Below the pieces are notes generated by a model that worked only from the letters and a program-made list of their open reading frames with translations, was not told the origin of the DNA and ran no database searches. Made by a program: the position numbers and the translations under genes. DNA of 64,000 nt from an uncultured Polaribacter sp. (GTDB taxonomy: Bacteria; Bacteroidota; Bacteroidia; Flavobacteriales; Flavobacteriaceae): the NCBI RefSeq assembly GCF_947495205.1, contig NZ_CANLXV010000012.1, forward strand, positions 1 through 64,000, written 5' to 3'. Shown piece by piece: positions 42,825 to 51,439 of the stretch (its first letter is position 1; each line of letters begins with the position of its first letter).

Positions 42825-43685
42825 ATGCTCAGCATAAATCCAAAAGAAATTTCTACCAGTAAATTGCACGGTTATTTGTTAGGTGCTATAGCGCCAAGAC
42901 CTATTGCATTTGCAAGTACTATAGATGCTAAAGGCAACCCTAATTTGTCTCCGTACAGTTTTTTTAATGTTTTTGGTTCAAATCCGCCAACATTAATTTT
43001 TTCTCCTGCCAGAAGAGTAAGAGACAATACAATAAAACATACATTAGAAAATGCTTTAGAAACAAAAGAAGTAGTAATAAATGTAGTTAATTACGCCATT
43101 GTACAACAAATGTCTTTAAGCAGTACAGAGTATGTTAAAGGTGTAAATGAGTTTGAAAAAGCAGGCTTTACCATGTTAAAATCTGATTTTGTAAAACCTT
43201 TTAGAGTGGCAGAATCTCCCGTTCAATTTGAGTGTAAGGTAAAAGATGTAATTTTTACAGGTGAAGAAGGTGGTGCAGGAAATTTAATAATTTGCGAAGT
43301 TGTTAAAATACATATTCAAGATGCTGTTTTAGATGATAAAGGAGCAATAGACCAACATAAAATAGATTTGGTAGCAAGAGCAGGAGGCAATTATTATACA
43401 AGAGCTAAAGAAGGTTTTTTTGAAATACCAAAACCTAGTGCAAATTTAGGTATTGGTATAGATGCTATACCACAAGAAATTAGAAATAGTTTGGTTTTAA
43501 CAGGTAATAATTTAGGAATGTTAGGCAATGTAGGGCAACTACCATCACAAGAAAGTGTTGATAACTTTGCGAAAGAACACGCAAATTTTATTGGGTTAGA
43601 AACCACAAAAAAACATACATTTGCGCAAGAGTTTTTAAAAGAGAATGATGTAGAAAGTGCTTGGAAAGTGCTTTTAATTAAATAG
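42825..43685 (+). CDS. flavin reductase-like FMN-binding protein
   Basis: A 286-residue protein of the flavin reductase/flavoredoxin FMN-binding split-barrel family. Signature: LLGAIAPRPIAFASTIDAKG, LSPYSFFNVFGSNPPTLIFS, DNTIKHTLENALETKEVVIN and FECKVKDVIFTGEEGGAGNL. The C-terminal ~90 residues extend beyond the minimal domain, as in flavoredoxin-type members. Electron donor and substrate unknown. It is 15 bp before the DUF3127 gene, probably one operon. Confidence 0.9.
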   Translation: MLSINPKEISTSKLHGYLLGAIAPRPIAFASTIDAKGNPNLSPYSFFNVFGSNPPTLIFSPARRVRDNTIKHTLENALETKEVVINVVNYAIVQQMSLSSTEYVKGVNEFEKAGFTMLKSDFVKPFRVAESPVQFECKVKDVIFTGEEGGAGNLIICEVVKIHIQDAVLDDKGAIDQHKIDLVARAGGNYYTRAKEGFFEIPKPSANLGIGIDAIPQEIRNSLVLTGNNLGMLGNVGQLPSQESVDNFAKEHANFIGLETTKKHTFAQEFLKENDVESAWKVLLIK

Positions 43686-43700
43686 TTAAGATTTTATATT

Positions 43701-44072
43701 ATGGAAGTTATTGGTAAAGTTAAATTAATTGGAGACGTACAAACTTTTGGTGCTAATGGTTTTAGAAAAAGAGAATTAGTAGTTACTACAGATGAGCAAT
43801 ATCCACAAATGATTATGATTGAGTTTGTTCAAGATAAAACAGATTTGTTAAATAGTTATAAAGTTGGGCAAGATGTAAAGGTTTCTATTAATTTAAGAGG
43901 TAGAGAGTGGATTAACCCACAAGGTGAAGCTAAATATTTTAACTCTGTGCAAGGTTGGAGAATAGAAAATTTATCTCAAGGTGCACCACAAGCAAGTAAT
44001 TTACCACCAGTAGATCAATTTAAAGAAGCAACTAGTGTTTCTGATGAAGAGCCAGATGATTTACCATTTTAA
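43701..44072 (+). CDS. DUF3127 protein (OB-fold-like)
   Basis: A 123-residue DUF3127 protein. Family pattern: MEVIGKVKLIGDVQTFGANG, FRKRELVVTTDEQYPQMIMI, LRGREWINPQGEAKYFNSVQ and GWRIE. The C-terminus is an acidic, disordered tail ending EEPDDLPF, strikingly like the DDDIPF tail of single-stranded DNA-binding proteins. An SSB-like role is a reasonable inference from the tail and OB-like strands but is not established. Followed by a strong terminator. Confidence 0.88.
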   Translation: MEVIGKVKLIGDVQTFGANGFRKRELVVTTDEQYPQMIMIEFVQDKTDLLNSYKVGQDVKVSINLRGREWINPQGEAKYFNSVQGWRIENLSQGAPQASNLPPVDQFKEATSVSDEEPDDLPF

Positions 44073-44110
44073 TTATAAGTATTAAGTTTTTAGTACAAAG
44101 TAGTAAGATA

Positions 44111-44150
44111 AAAAAGAGAGTATTCATAAAATGAATACTCTCTTTTTTAT
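44111..44150. terminator. Rho-independent terminator (bidirectional)
   Basis: A perfect 17-bp stem (44111-44127 with 44131-44147) with an AAA loop and T/A-rich arms lies between the convergent DUF3127 and pruA genes, so it can stop both. Confidence 0.92.
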
Positions 44151-44166
44151 TGCCTAAATTAGATTT

Positions 44167-45792
44167 CTATCCTAAGAAAGGATATTTGTAATCTTCTGGA
44201 CTTACAAAAGTTTCTTTAATTAATCTTACAGAAGTCCATCTTAAAAGATTTTGTGCAGAACCTGCTTTATCATTAGTACCAGATGCTCTGGCACCACCAA
44301 AAGGTTGTTGCCCAACAACAGCACCAGTTGGTTTGTCATTTATATAAAAGTTACCCGCAGCATTTTCTAAAGCTTTAGATGCTTTTTCTACAATATATCT
44401 ATCTTTAGAAAAAATGGCGCCAGTTAAAGCGTATTCTGTAGACTCATCAACTAATTTTAAAGAATCTTCCCAGGCTTCATCTTCATAGATGTAAATTGTA
44501 ATTACAGGACCAAAAAGCTCTGTAGTCATTGTTGCATATGTTGGCGATTTTGCTAAAATTACCGTTGGTTCAATAAAATATCCAACAGATTTATCATAAT
44601 TTCCACCTAAAATAACTTCTGCATCATTATCTTTTTTTGCAGCATCTATGTAAGAAGCAATTTTATCAAAAGAACCTTCGTGTATTACAGCATTTACAAA
44701 GTTGCTTGTATCTTCTGGAGAACCCATTTTAAGTTCGTTAACTTGGTTTGTTAAATGTTCTTTTACACTATTCCAGATAGAAGCAGGAATGTAAGCACGT
44801 GAAGCAGCAGAACATTTCTGACCTTGATATTCAAAAGCACCTCTTGTAATTGCTGTTGCTATTTGTAAAGGATTTGCAGAATTGTGTGCCCAAATAAAAT
44901 CTTTACCACCAGTTTCTCCTACAATTCTTGGGTATGTTTTGTAAGTATGAATGTTGTTACCAATTTGTTTCCATAATTCTTTAAATACAAAGGTAGAACC
45001 TGTAAAATGCAATCCAGAAAAATCTGGCGATGCTAAAATTGTATCAGAAATCATAACAGGATCTCCATAAACCACATTAATTACACCATCTGGCAAACCT
45101 GCTTCTTTAAATAAATCTACAATAACTTGTGCGGAATAGGCTTGGTGGTCAGATGGTTTCCAAACCACAACATTACCCATTAAAGCTGCTGCTGCTGGTA
45201 AGTTTGCGGCAATAGACGTAAAGTTAAAAGGAGAAATTGCATATACAAAACCTTCTAAAGGTCTGTATTCTACTCTGTTCCAAATTCCTGGTGCAGATGC
45301 TGGCTGATCTTTAAAAATATCTGTCATGTATTGCACGTTAAATTTAAAGAAATCTATCATTTCACAAGCAGCATCTATTTCTGCCTGAAAAACATTTTTA
45401 GATTGCGCAATCATGGTAGCAGCATTCATTTTTGCTCTGTAAGGACCTGCTAATAATTCCGCAGCTTTTAAAAAGATAGAGGCTCTTTCCATCCAAGAAA
45501 CAGAAGACCAAGCTGCTCTTGCTGCTAAAGCAGTACTAATTGCACTTTCTACATGTGTTTTTTCTGCAATATGATATTGTCCTACAATATGTTTATGATC
45601 GTGTGGAGGTGTTATATTTCTAATGTTTCCTGTTTTAATTTCTTCGCCGTTTATATGCATTGGTATATCTACCTTACCATTATACATTGCTTTGTAAGTT
45701 GCTAAAACTTCGTTTCTTTCTGGTGAATTTGCTTTGTAACTTTTAACAGGTTCGTTAGTTGCTACAGGAACATTAAAAAATCCTCTTGTCAT
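44167..45792 (-). CDS. pruA: L-glutamate gamma-semialdehyde (P5C) dehydrogenase
   Basis: A 541-residue aldehyde dehydrogenase oxidising glutamate semialdehyde to glutamate with NAD+, the second step of proline breakdown. Key features: SPFNFTSIAANLPAAAALMG, VVWKPSDHQAYSAQV, FTGSTFVFKELW, YPRIVGETGGKDFIWAHNSA, catalytic Cys in GQKCSAASRAYIP (~326), ELFGPVITIYIYED and QPFGGARASGTNDKAGS. The sequence matches the stand-alone type 1 P5CDH family; no proline dehydrogenase is fused or adjacent. Monocistronic, with a -7 box upstream and a strong terminator. Confidence 0.96.
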   Translation of the reverse strand: MTRGFFNVPVATNEPVKSYKANSPERNEVLATYKAMYNGKVDIPMHINGEEIKTGNIRNITPPHDHKHIVGQYHIAEKTHVESAISTALAARAAWSSVSWMERASIFLKAAELLAGPYRAKMNAATMIAQSKNVFQAEIDAACEMIDFFKFNVQYMTDIFKDQPASAPGIWNRVEYRPLEGFVYAISPFNFTSIAANLPAAAALMGNVVVWKPSDHQAYSAQVIVDLFKEAGLPDGVINVVYGDPVMISDTILASPDFSGLHFTGSTFVFKELWKQIGNNIHTYKTYPRIVGETGGKDFIWAHNSANPLQIATAITRGAFEYQGQKCSAASRAYIPASIWNSVKEHLTNQVNELKMGSPEDTSNFVNAVIHEGSFDKIASYIDAAKKDNDAEVILGGNYDKSVGYFIEPTVILAKSPTYATMTTELFGPVITIYIYEDEAWEDSLKLVDESTEYALTGAIFSKDRYIVEKASKALENAAGNFYINDKPTGAVVGQQPFGGARASGTNDKAGSAQNLLRWTSVRLIKETFVSPEDYKYPFLG

Positions 45793-45832
45793 TATATGTT
45801 TATTTAAAAATTATCAATTAGTTTTGAAGAAT

Positions 45833-45840
45833 CAAAATTA
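45833..45840 (-). promoter_or_regulatory. putative -7 promoter box for pruA
   Basis: The minus strand reads TAATTTTG (TAnnTTTG), about 41 bp before the pruA ATG. Confidence 0.4.
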
Positions 45841-45943
45841 CAATTTTTGTTTCAATAATTTTAGCGTATGTTTAACGGTATTTGTTAACGAAAATGTAAA
45901 GTTTTGTTTAAAATGCTATATTAAATTCAATATTAATAAACTA

Positions 45944-46624
45944 ATGTGTACAGTAACCTATTTACCTTTAAAGGATAATAATTTTATTTTAACGTCTAAT
46001 AGAGATGAAACTCCATTGCGAAAAACAATACCGCCAAAAGATTATGCGGAAAATGGCGTAAGCTTAACTTACCCAAAAGACGAATTAGCAGGCGGAACTT
46101 GGATTGGTTTAAGTGAGAAAAAACGTTTGGTTTGTTTGTTAAATGGTGGCTTTAAAATTCACACTAGAAAACCATCTTATAAAATGAGTAGAGGTGTTAT
46201 TGTGAAGCAAATTTTAGGCGCCCAAAATGCAGTATCTTTTATAGAGGAGTTTAATTTTTCTGATATAGAACCTTTTACTTTGGTTTTAGTAGATTGGGAA
46301 GTAGATTTAAATACTTATGAATTGGTTTGGGACGGAACAAAAAAGTATTTTAAAGCATTGCCTCAAGAACCAAAAATTTGGTCTTCTAGCACTTTGTATA
46401 CAGAAGAAATGAAGGAACAAAGACAAGATTGGTTTGCAAATTGGATACAAAATAATCCAGATTTCTCTCAAGAGGAAATTTTAAAGTTTCATCAAAATGA
46501 AAGTTTAGGTACAAAGGGAACTTCACCAAAAATGAAGAGGGAATTTGTAGAAACAGTAAGTGTTACTTCTGTGAAAAAAGAAGCAACTGCTGTAAATATG
46601 TTGTATTTAGATTTGTTATGTTAA
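45944..46624 (+). CDS. NRDE (TANGO2) family protein
   Basis: A 226-residue TANGO2/NRDE protein. I choose the ATG at 45944, giving MCTVTYLPL with Cys2, the likely Ntn-hydrolase-type nucleophile, followed by the name motif TSNRDETPLRK. A longer frame from 45824 adds 40 unrelated residues. Further family segments are ELAGGTWIGLSEKKRLVCLL and GGFKIHTRKPSYKMSRG. The human relative is linked to haem or lipid handling; bacterial function is unknown. It is tail-to-tail with the DUF3667 gene, overlapping by 4 bp. Confidence 0.9.
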   Translation: MCTVTYLPLKDNNFILTSNRDETPLRKTIPPKDYAENGVSLTYPKDELAGGTWIGLSEKKRLVCLLNGGFKIHTRKPSYKMSRGVIVKQILGAQNAVSFIEEFNFSDIEPFTLVLVDWEVDLNTYELVWDGTKKYFKALPQEPKIWSSSTLYTEEMKEQRQDWFANWIQNNPDFSQEEILKFHQNESLGTKGTSPKMKREFVETVSVTSVKKEATAVNMLYLDLLC

Positions 46625-47742
46625 AATAAAGCAAAAGAAACTATTGCTACTAAAACAATACCTAAAGCACCTACTATAGAATAAATAAAATTTAATAGTA
46701 AAAATTTTAGTAGTGTTTTGCCATATTTTTGTTTGTAAAATTTTTTCATTGCGAAAAATAGATACATTAAAAACACAAGTAAAAAGAACCCCCAGGGATT
46801 ACTGTCAATAAAAATGCCTACAAAAGCTGCAATTGTTAATAGTATAAATAAAACGGTTTGTGTATGAAAAACGAAAATTAAATGGTCTACATAAGTGTAT
46901 TTTCTTCTTATGTATAATAGTTTAAGAAATAAGGTAAAAATAGGAAGAAAAATAAATAAGGAAATAGAACTATAAGACAGGGCTTCTTTTACAAATCTGT
47001 CAGTGGCATCTTTATTATTAGAAAGCTCATTTATAGTTTTAGATTTTTGATAAAGAAATCTGTTTTTAAAATTTTTCTGCTGTTTTAAAGAGTCTAGAGC
47101 AAAATCTATGCTTAATTTTGGATTTTTCTTTTGAAAAGTTATAAAATCATCAAACCTAGTTCCTTTAAAAGAAATCTTGTTTTTCTTTAATTCTTTTCTT
47201 TTGGTAGAATCTTTGGCCTGTTCTTCTATCTTAGCTAAAATTTCTTTTTTATAAGCTTTAGATAAAGGTATAAAAGATTCATTTAATTCTTTAGCTACTA
47301 TTTTTTTAATAGAATCTGGTGTAACCTGTTTGTTATTTAAAGCATCTTCCAAGTTTATTTTTGCGAGTTTCTCGCCTTTAGAATACTTTTTGTACTTATC
47401 ATAAGTCGTGGAAAAACTAAGAATTAAAAATAATATGACAGAAACTGTTATGTAAAATCGAAACGGATTGGAATAGCGACTTCTTTTTCCTGCTTTGTAA
47501 TCTGTAGATACTTTGCCTGGTTTGGTTAGTAAGGGGATTAAAGTTTTCCAAAATTTAGCATCAAAATTAAAGAAGCCATTGAAAATTTCCCGAATAAAAT
47601 CTTTAAAATTTATTTGGTTTCCTCTATTAGCCTGCCCACAATCTGGACAAAATTTTTCTTGTCCGTTAAAAGGGTGCCCACAGTTTAAACATGCAGGGTC
47701 TTTAATTTTTGCGAGTTTCTTTTTAGATTTTATTAGTTTAAT
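46621..47742 (-). CDS. DUF3667 zinc-ribbon membrane protein with non-standard start
   Basis: The frame is open from 47754 to the stop at 46621 and encodes the DUF3667 pattern: a four-cysteine zinc ribbon (DPACLNCGHPFNGQEKFCPD then CGQANRG), NFKDFIREIFNGFFNFDAKF, LIPLLTKPGKVSTDY, KRSRYSNPFRFYITV, then five hydrophobic helices. No ATG, GTG or TTG precedes the zinc ribbon. The first conventional codon is a TTG at 47352, which would discard the ribbon and first helix. Candidate starts are ATT at 47742 or 47745, or ATA at 47733, overlapping the apaG end; I give 47742 (~373 residues) as a guess. A mutated start or sequencing error is possible. Function unknown. Confidence 0.7.
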   Translation of the reverse strand: MKLIKSKKKLAKIKDPACLNCGHPFNGQEKFCPDCGQANRGNQINFKDFIREIFNGFFNFDAKFWKTLIPLLTKPGKVSTDYKAGKRSRYSNPFRFYITVSVILFLILSFSTTYDKYKKYSKGEKLAKINLEDALNNKQVTPDSIKKIVAKELNESFIPLSKAYKKEILAKIEEQAKDSTKRKELKKNKISFKGTRFDDFITFQKKNPKLSIDFALDSLKQQKNFKNRFLYQKSKTINELSNNKDATDRFVKEALSYSSISLFIFLPIFTLFLKLLYIRRKYTYVDHLIFVFHTQTVLFILLTIAAFVGIFIDSNPWGFFLLVFLMYLFFAMKKFYKQKYGKTLLKFLLLNFIYSIVGALGIVLVAIVSFALF

Positions 47743-48119
47743 AATACAGGTGTTACGAGTTTAAAAGTAGGTATGTATACTTTAAACTGTTCAAAATTAT
47801 CAAGGTTTATCATGGTGTAAAAGCCTTTCATGGCGCCAATATTAGATTGTAAAAAGCAACCAGAGCTATACGTGTAAATGTCATTTGGTTTTAGTGTTGG
47901 TGTTTGCCCTACAACGCCCTCGCCACTCACAATTTCGGTTTTATTTAAAGAATCATAAATTTTCCAAAAACGGTCTGTAAGTTTCACGGTTTGTTGGCTA
48001 TTGTTTTCGATAGTAATTACGTAAGAAAAAACGTAGTATGCAGTATTATTTCTTGTGCTAATGCTGTTAAACTTAGTTTCTACAGAAATTTTAATGCCTT
48101 TTGTAATTTGTTCTACCAT
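47733..48119 (-). CDS. apaG: ApaG domain protein
   Basis: A 128-residue ApaG. Signature: ISVETKFN start, YYVFSYVITIENNSQQTVKL, DRFWKIYDSLNKTEIVSGEG, VVGQTPTLKPNDIYTYSSGC and GAMKGFYTMINLDN. The fold is an immunoglobulin-like beta sandwich; mutants in enterobacteria affect Co2+/Mg2+ transport, but the mechanism is unclear. Its stop region overlaps the probable start of the DUF3667 gene, so the two are likely translated together. Confidence 0.93.
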   Translation of the reverse strand: MVEQITKGIKISVETKFNSISTRNNTAYYVFSYVITIENNSQQTVKLTDRFWKIYDSLNKTEIVSGEGVVGQTPTLKPNDIYTYSSGCFLQSNIGAMKGFYTMINLDNFEQFKVYIPTFKLVTPVLLN

Positions 48120-48169
48120 ATAAGGTAAAAATAGGTGTTTAAATTTGTATTTACAAATCTAATTTCTAA

Positions 48170-49387
48170 TTACCTGTTTTGGTTAAAAAATCCGGTTCCA
48201 ACACCAATTACTCTGTCATAAAGGCTACCAAACGGTTTGTAGTATGCTATTACTGTATATTCGTTTTCAGTTTCAAAAAAAGAACCTGTAATTTCATGCG
48301 TGTTAATTACATTATCTAAACCAATAGTAGCATAAGTGTAGTTGTAAAAACCTTGTTTTAATAAAATATTTGCATTGTAAGTGTTGGTTTTAGGGCTGTA
48401 ATACATTTTGTTAACCTCGTTAACTTCAAAATTATTAAAAGCACCGTAAACATAAACTTCTTTCTCCTTAAACATTTCATCTACTTCTAGTGTAAAATGC
48501 ATTAAGGCATAATCTGCTTCTGTATTATTGTCATTCCCTTCTAGCGTTCTAATTACAAATTGCCCATTAATATCTGGGCTATACGTATATTCTAAAAACG
48601 CATTATAGGTGTATGGATATAGGTAGTGATTAAAAACTTCATCATGTGTAACTTTAATAATATTTAAGCTTTTGTTTCTAATAATTTTACTATCAAAATT
48701 TAAATACTCGTTATCTCCCCAAAAGTTTGTTTTATTGGTATAGGTATATAAAAGTTGATTGGGTTTAAAAAAAGTAGGTTCTAAATCTGTAATAATTTCA
48801 GACCAATTGTTGTTTTTAATAATAGCCACATTAACTTCTAAACTAGGGTTGGTAATTTTAATGTTAGGATGATTTATAGAAAATTGAATGGTTTGTTGTG
48901 TGTTTAAAGTTTTGGTATTTCTACTTCTGGCTACAGAAACCCCTAAAGTAGCTAAATCTTCATAAAGCACAAATCGTCTTGTAAAAATAACTTCATCATA
49001 TGCATCTAAAACCGAGAGTAAATAATTTCCACTTTTGGTGATTACCGTATTTACGTTGGGTATTTTTACAGAATAATGCGTGTAATTTTGAAAAGTGTTA
49101 AAAGAATTGGTTACCTCTATAATGGTGTTTTGATCAAAACCATTTACAAATTGGCTAGCTAGTAATCTGCTTTTTTTCCAATCGTGTGTCATGTGTTCTA
49201 TTTTGTATTGATAATCTTTGCTATCTGCATCTAAATCGTCAAAAGATAATTCTAAAACAGTGCCTAAAGGAACTATTGCAGTATATACATTTTCTTGCAA
49301 AGGTCTTAGTTGAATTGTTTTAATGTTTTGAGCCAAAAAAGAAATTTGAAAAAATACAATAAATACTAAAGTTAATTTTTTGAACAT
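48170..49387 (-). CDS. type IX secretion system plug protein (DUF5103)
   Basis: A 405-residue exported protein (signal peptide ending ISFLAQN) of the DUF5103 family, known in Flavobacterium johnsoniae as the Plug subunit closing the SprA translocon pore. Characteristic parts: IKTIQLRPLQENVYTAIVPL, LELSFDDLDADSKDYQYKIE, HMTHDWKKSRLLASQFVNG, NTFQNYTHYSVKIPN and the C-terminal VYGAFNNFEVNEVNKMYYSP. It fits the three T9SS-sorted proteins in the window. It is upstream of apaG with 50 bp between; co-transcription is possible. Confidence 0.88.
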   Translation of the reverse strand: MFKKLTLVFIVFFQISFLAQNIKTIQLRPLQENVYTAIVPLGTVLELSFDDLDADSKDYQYKIEHMTHDWKKSRLLASQFVNGFDQNTIIEVTNSFNTFQNYTHYSVKIPNVNTVITKSGNYLLSVLDAYDEVIFTRRFVLYEDLATLGVSVARSRNTKTLNTQQTIQFSINHPNIKITNPSLEVNVAIIKNNNWSEIITDLEPTFFKPNQLLYTYTNKTNFWGDNEYLNFDSKIIRNKSLNIIKVTHDEVFNHYLYPYTYNAFLEYTYSPDINGQFVIRTLEGNDNNTEADYALMHFTLEVDEMFKEKEVYVYGAFNNFEVNEVNKMYYSPKTNTYNANILLKQGFYNYTYATIGLDNVINTHEITGSFFETENEYTVIAYYKPFGSLYDRVIGVGTGFFNQNR

Positions 49388-49619
49388 GTTGATGTACTAT
49401 TATAGTTTAAGAATTTGGTTTTATGCAATTTTATAAATCAAAAAGTATACCCTTTTATTTTTAATGATGAAAAACACAAATTTATAGTTTAAAACGTTGC
49501 TTTTTCATGAAAACATAATTTTTAAAGCAAATATCCTTTTTTTTGTGGCGTTTCTTTTTTTTTGACTTCAAGTTTTTTTGATGTATGTTTTTTTCAGAGT
49601 TTAATATTGTTTTTTTTTA
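49388..49619. other. AT-rich spacer upstream of the T9SS plug gene
   Basis: No gene is seen. The sequence is T-rich with runs of T up to nine, and it holds the divergent upstream regions of the plug gene and a dead T9SS fragment. No convincing hairpin or operator found. Confidence 0.4.
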
Positions 49620-49879
49620 GACGAAAAATTATCAACAGAAAATTTAGAAAAAATCACAATTAGTTTGTATCCTAATCCATCAAAGAGTTATGTTAACATT
49701 AAAACAAGTTTCGAAAAATAAAGTATATTTTTCTATGATTTAAATGATAAAATGTATCAAAAGTAAAAGGGAATCTTCAAGAAGAACCTGTAAATATTCA
49801 AAATTTAAAAAAAAGGTGTTTACTTTGTAAAAGTTGTTTTTGAAAAAATACCATCACCAAAAAAGTCTTCAAACAATAA
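49620..49879 (+). pseudogene. relic of a T9SS type A C-terminal sorting domain
   Basis: In one frame: LEKITISLYPNPSKSYVNIK, stop, FFYDLNDKMYQK, stop. In a shifted frame: VKGNLQEEPVNIQNLKK. Then, with further shifts, KGVYFVKVVFE and TKKVFKQ stop. Together they give, in the right order, the YPNP motif, G-strand and GVYFVKV motifs and K-rich end of a T9SS type A sorting domain. At least two stops and two frame changes interrupt it. The rest of the gene is gone, so this is a deletion remnant between the plug gene and nqrA. Confidence 0.85.
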
Positions 49880-50031
49880 TTATTTGAGGTACTTTTCTTT
49901 AATTTTAAGGCTTTTTTCTTCTAGATGTAAAATAGTGTTTTCTAAAAACTCATTTATTTAGAATAATTATAAATAAGTTTTTTTAACGAATATTAAATAA
50001 TAATTATATCTAAAATAATCGTTAAAACCAC

Positions 50032-50039
50032 TATTTTTG
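50032..50039 (+). promoter_or_regulatory. putative -7 promoter box for the nqr operon
   Basis: TATTTTTG matches TAnnTTTG and lies 46 bp before the nqrA ATG. No obvious TTG -33 element. Confidence 0.5.
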
Positions 50040-50077
50040 CATCGATTTTTTTAGTTAACTAAATATTCCAATTTACT

Positions 50078-51427
50078 ATGTCAAAAGACATTCGTATTAA
50101 AAAAGGCTTAGATATTAAGCTTATTGGCGTTGCAGAAAAAAACACAACTACGGTTTCTCAAAGTAGTGTGTATGCAGTTAAGCCAGAAGACTTTCACGGA
50201 ATAATACCAAAACTTGTTTCAAAAGAAGGCGCAGAAGTAAAAGCAGGAGATACTCTTTTTTATGATAAGAGTAACGAAAGTGTTTTGTTTCCTAGTCCTG
50301 TTTCTGGAAAAGTGGTAGAGGTAGTTCGTGGAGCAAGAAGAAAAGTTTTAGCAGTAAAAATAGCTGCAGATGCAACACAATCTTATAAAGATTTTGGTAC
50401 TAAAGATGCAAGCAAAATGTCTGCGGATGAAGTTAAAACTCATCTTTTAGCAGCTGGTTGTTGGCCATTTGTAAAACAACGTCCGTATGATGTTGTTGCA
50501 GATCCAAATCAAGCGCCTAAAGCCATTTTTATTTCTGCTTATGCAAGCGCTCCTTTAGCAGCAGATTTAGATTATACTTTAGCTGGTAAAGAAAAAGAAT
50601 TGCAAGAAGCCATAACAGCAATTTCCAAATTAACTTCTGGAAAAGTTCATGTTTCTGTAGGGAAAAATGCAAACTCTCCATTAGCAAAAGTAAACGGTTC
50701 AGAAATTCATAAGGTTTCAGGTCCACATCCATCAGGAAATGTAGGTACACAAATTGCAGAAATAGACCCAATTAACAAAGGGGAAGTAGTTTGGACTTTG
50801 AATGCTCAAGACTTAGTGGTTATTGGAGAATTACTTTTAACAGGTAAATTAAATTTAGAGAGAACTATTGCGTTAACCGGTTCTAAATTTGCTACACCAC
50901 AATATGTTACTGCTATTGCAGGTGCTACCGTTGCAGATTTAGTAAAAGGAAATCTGAATAACGATAATACTAGAGTTATTAGTGGAAACGTGCTTTCAGG
51001 AAAAGAAGTTAAAGAAGACGAATTTTTAGGATATTACGACAATCAAATTACAGCAATTCCAGAAGGGGACGATTATGAGTTTTTTGGATGGAATAAACCT
51101 GTTTTTGATAAAGTGTCTACATCTAGAGCATTAACTTTTTCTTGGTTAACACCCAATAAAAAGTTTGATTTAAATACCAATACAAACGGAGAGCATAGAG
51201 CGTTTGTGGTAACAGGTTCTTATGAAGAAGTATTTCCTTTAGATATTTATCCAATGCAATTATTAAAAGCATTTATGTATAAAGATTTAGATGAAATGGA
51301 AGCTTTAGGAGGTTATGAAGTAGCTCCAGAAGACTTTGCTTTAACAGAATTTATTTGTGTATCTAAACAACCACATCAAAAGATTATTAGAGAAGGTTTA
51401 GATTTAATGAGAGAAGAATTAGGATAA
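50078..51427 (+). CDS. nqrA: Na+-translocating NADH-quinone reductase subunit A
   Basis: A 449-residue cytoplasmic-side subunit of the sodium pump Nqr, which oxidises NADH, reduces ubiquinone or menaquinone and exports Na+. Typical parts: IKKGLDIKLIGVAE, FHGIIPKLVSKEGAEVKAGD, RRKVLAVKIAADATQSYKDF, VKQRPYDVVADPNQAPKAIF and SGPHPSGNVGTQI. It starts the six-gene nqr operon; nqrB follows after 12 bp. Confidence 0.96.
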   Translation: MSKDIRIKKGLDIKLIGVAEKNTTTVSQSSVYAVKPEDFHGIIPKLVSKEGAEVKAGDTLFYDKSNESVLFPSPVSGKVVEVVRGARRKVLAVKIAADATQSYKDFGTKDASKMSADEVKTHLLAAGCWPFVKQRPYDVVADPNQAPKAIFISAYASAPLAADLDYTLAGKEKELQEAITAISKLTSGKVHVSVGKNANSPLAKVNGSEIHKVSGPHPSGNVGTQIAEIDPINKGEVVWTLNAQDLVVIGELLLTGKLNLERTIALTGSKFATPQYVTAIAGATVADLVKGNLNNDNTRVISGNVLSGKEVKEDEFLGYYDNQITAIPEGDDYEFFGWNKPVFDKVSTSRALTFSWLTPNKKFDLNTNTNGEHRAFVVTGSYEEVFPLDIYPMQLLKAFMYKDLDEMEALGGYEVAPEDFALTEFICVSKQPHQKIIREGLDLMREELG

Positions 51428-51439
51428 GATTATACTATT

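Noticed and set aside
45824..45943. N-terminal 40 residues added to the TANGO2-like protein
   Set aside because: Low-complexity AT-rich text that would move Cys2 away from the N-terminus, where the family needs it.
46621..47352. 243-residue membrane protein starting at TTG 47352
   Set aside because: The frame stays open upstream and encodes the conserved zinc ribbon and first helix of DUF3667, so this start would cut the protein.
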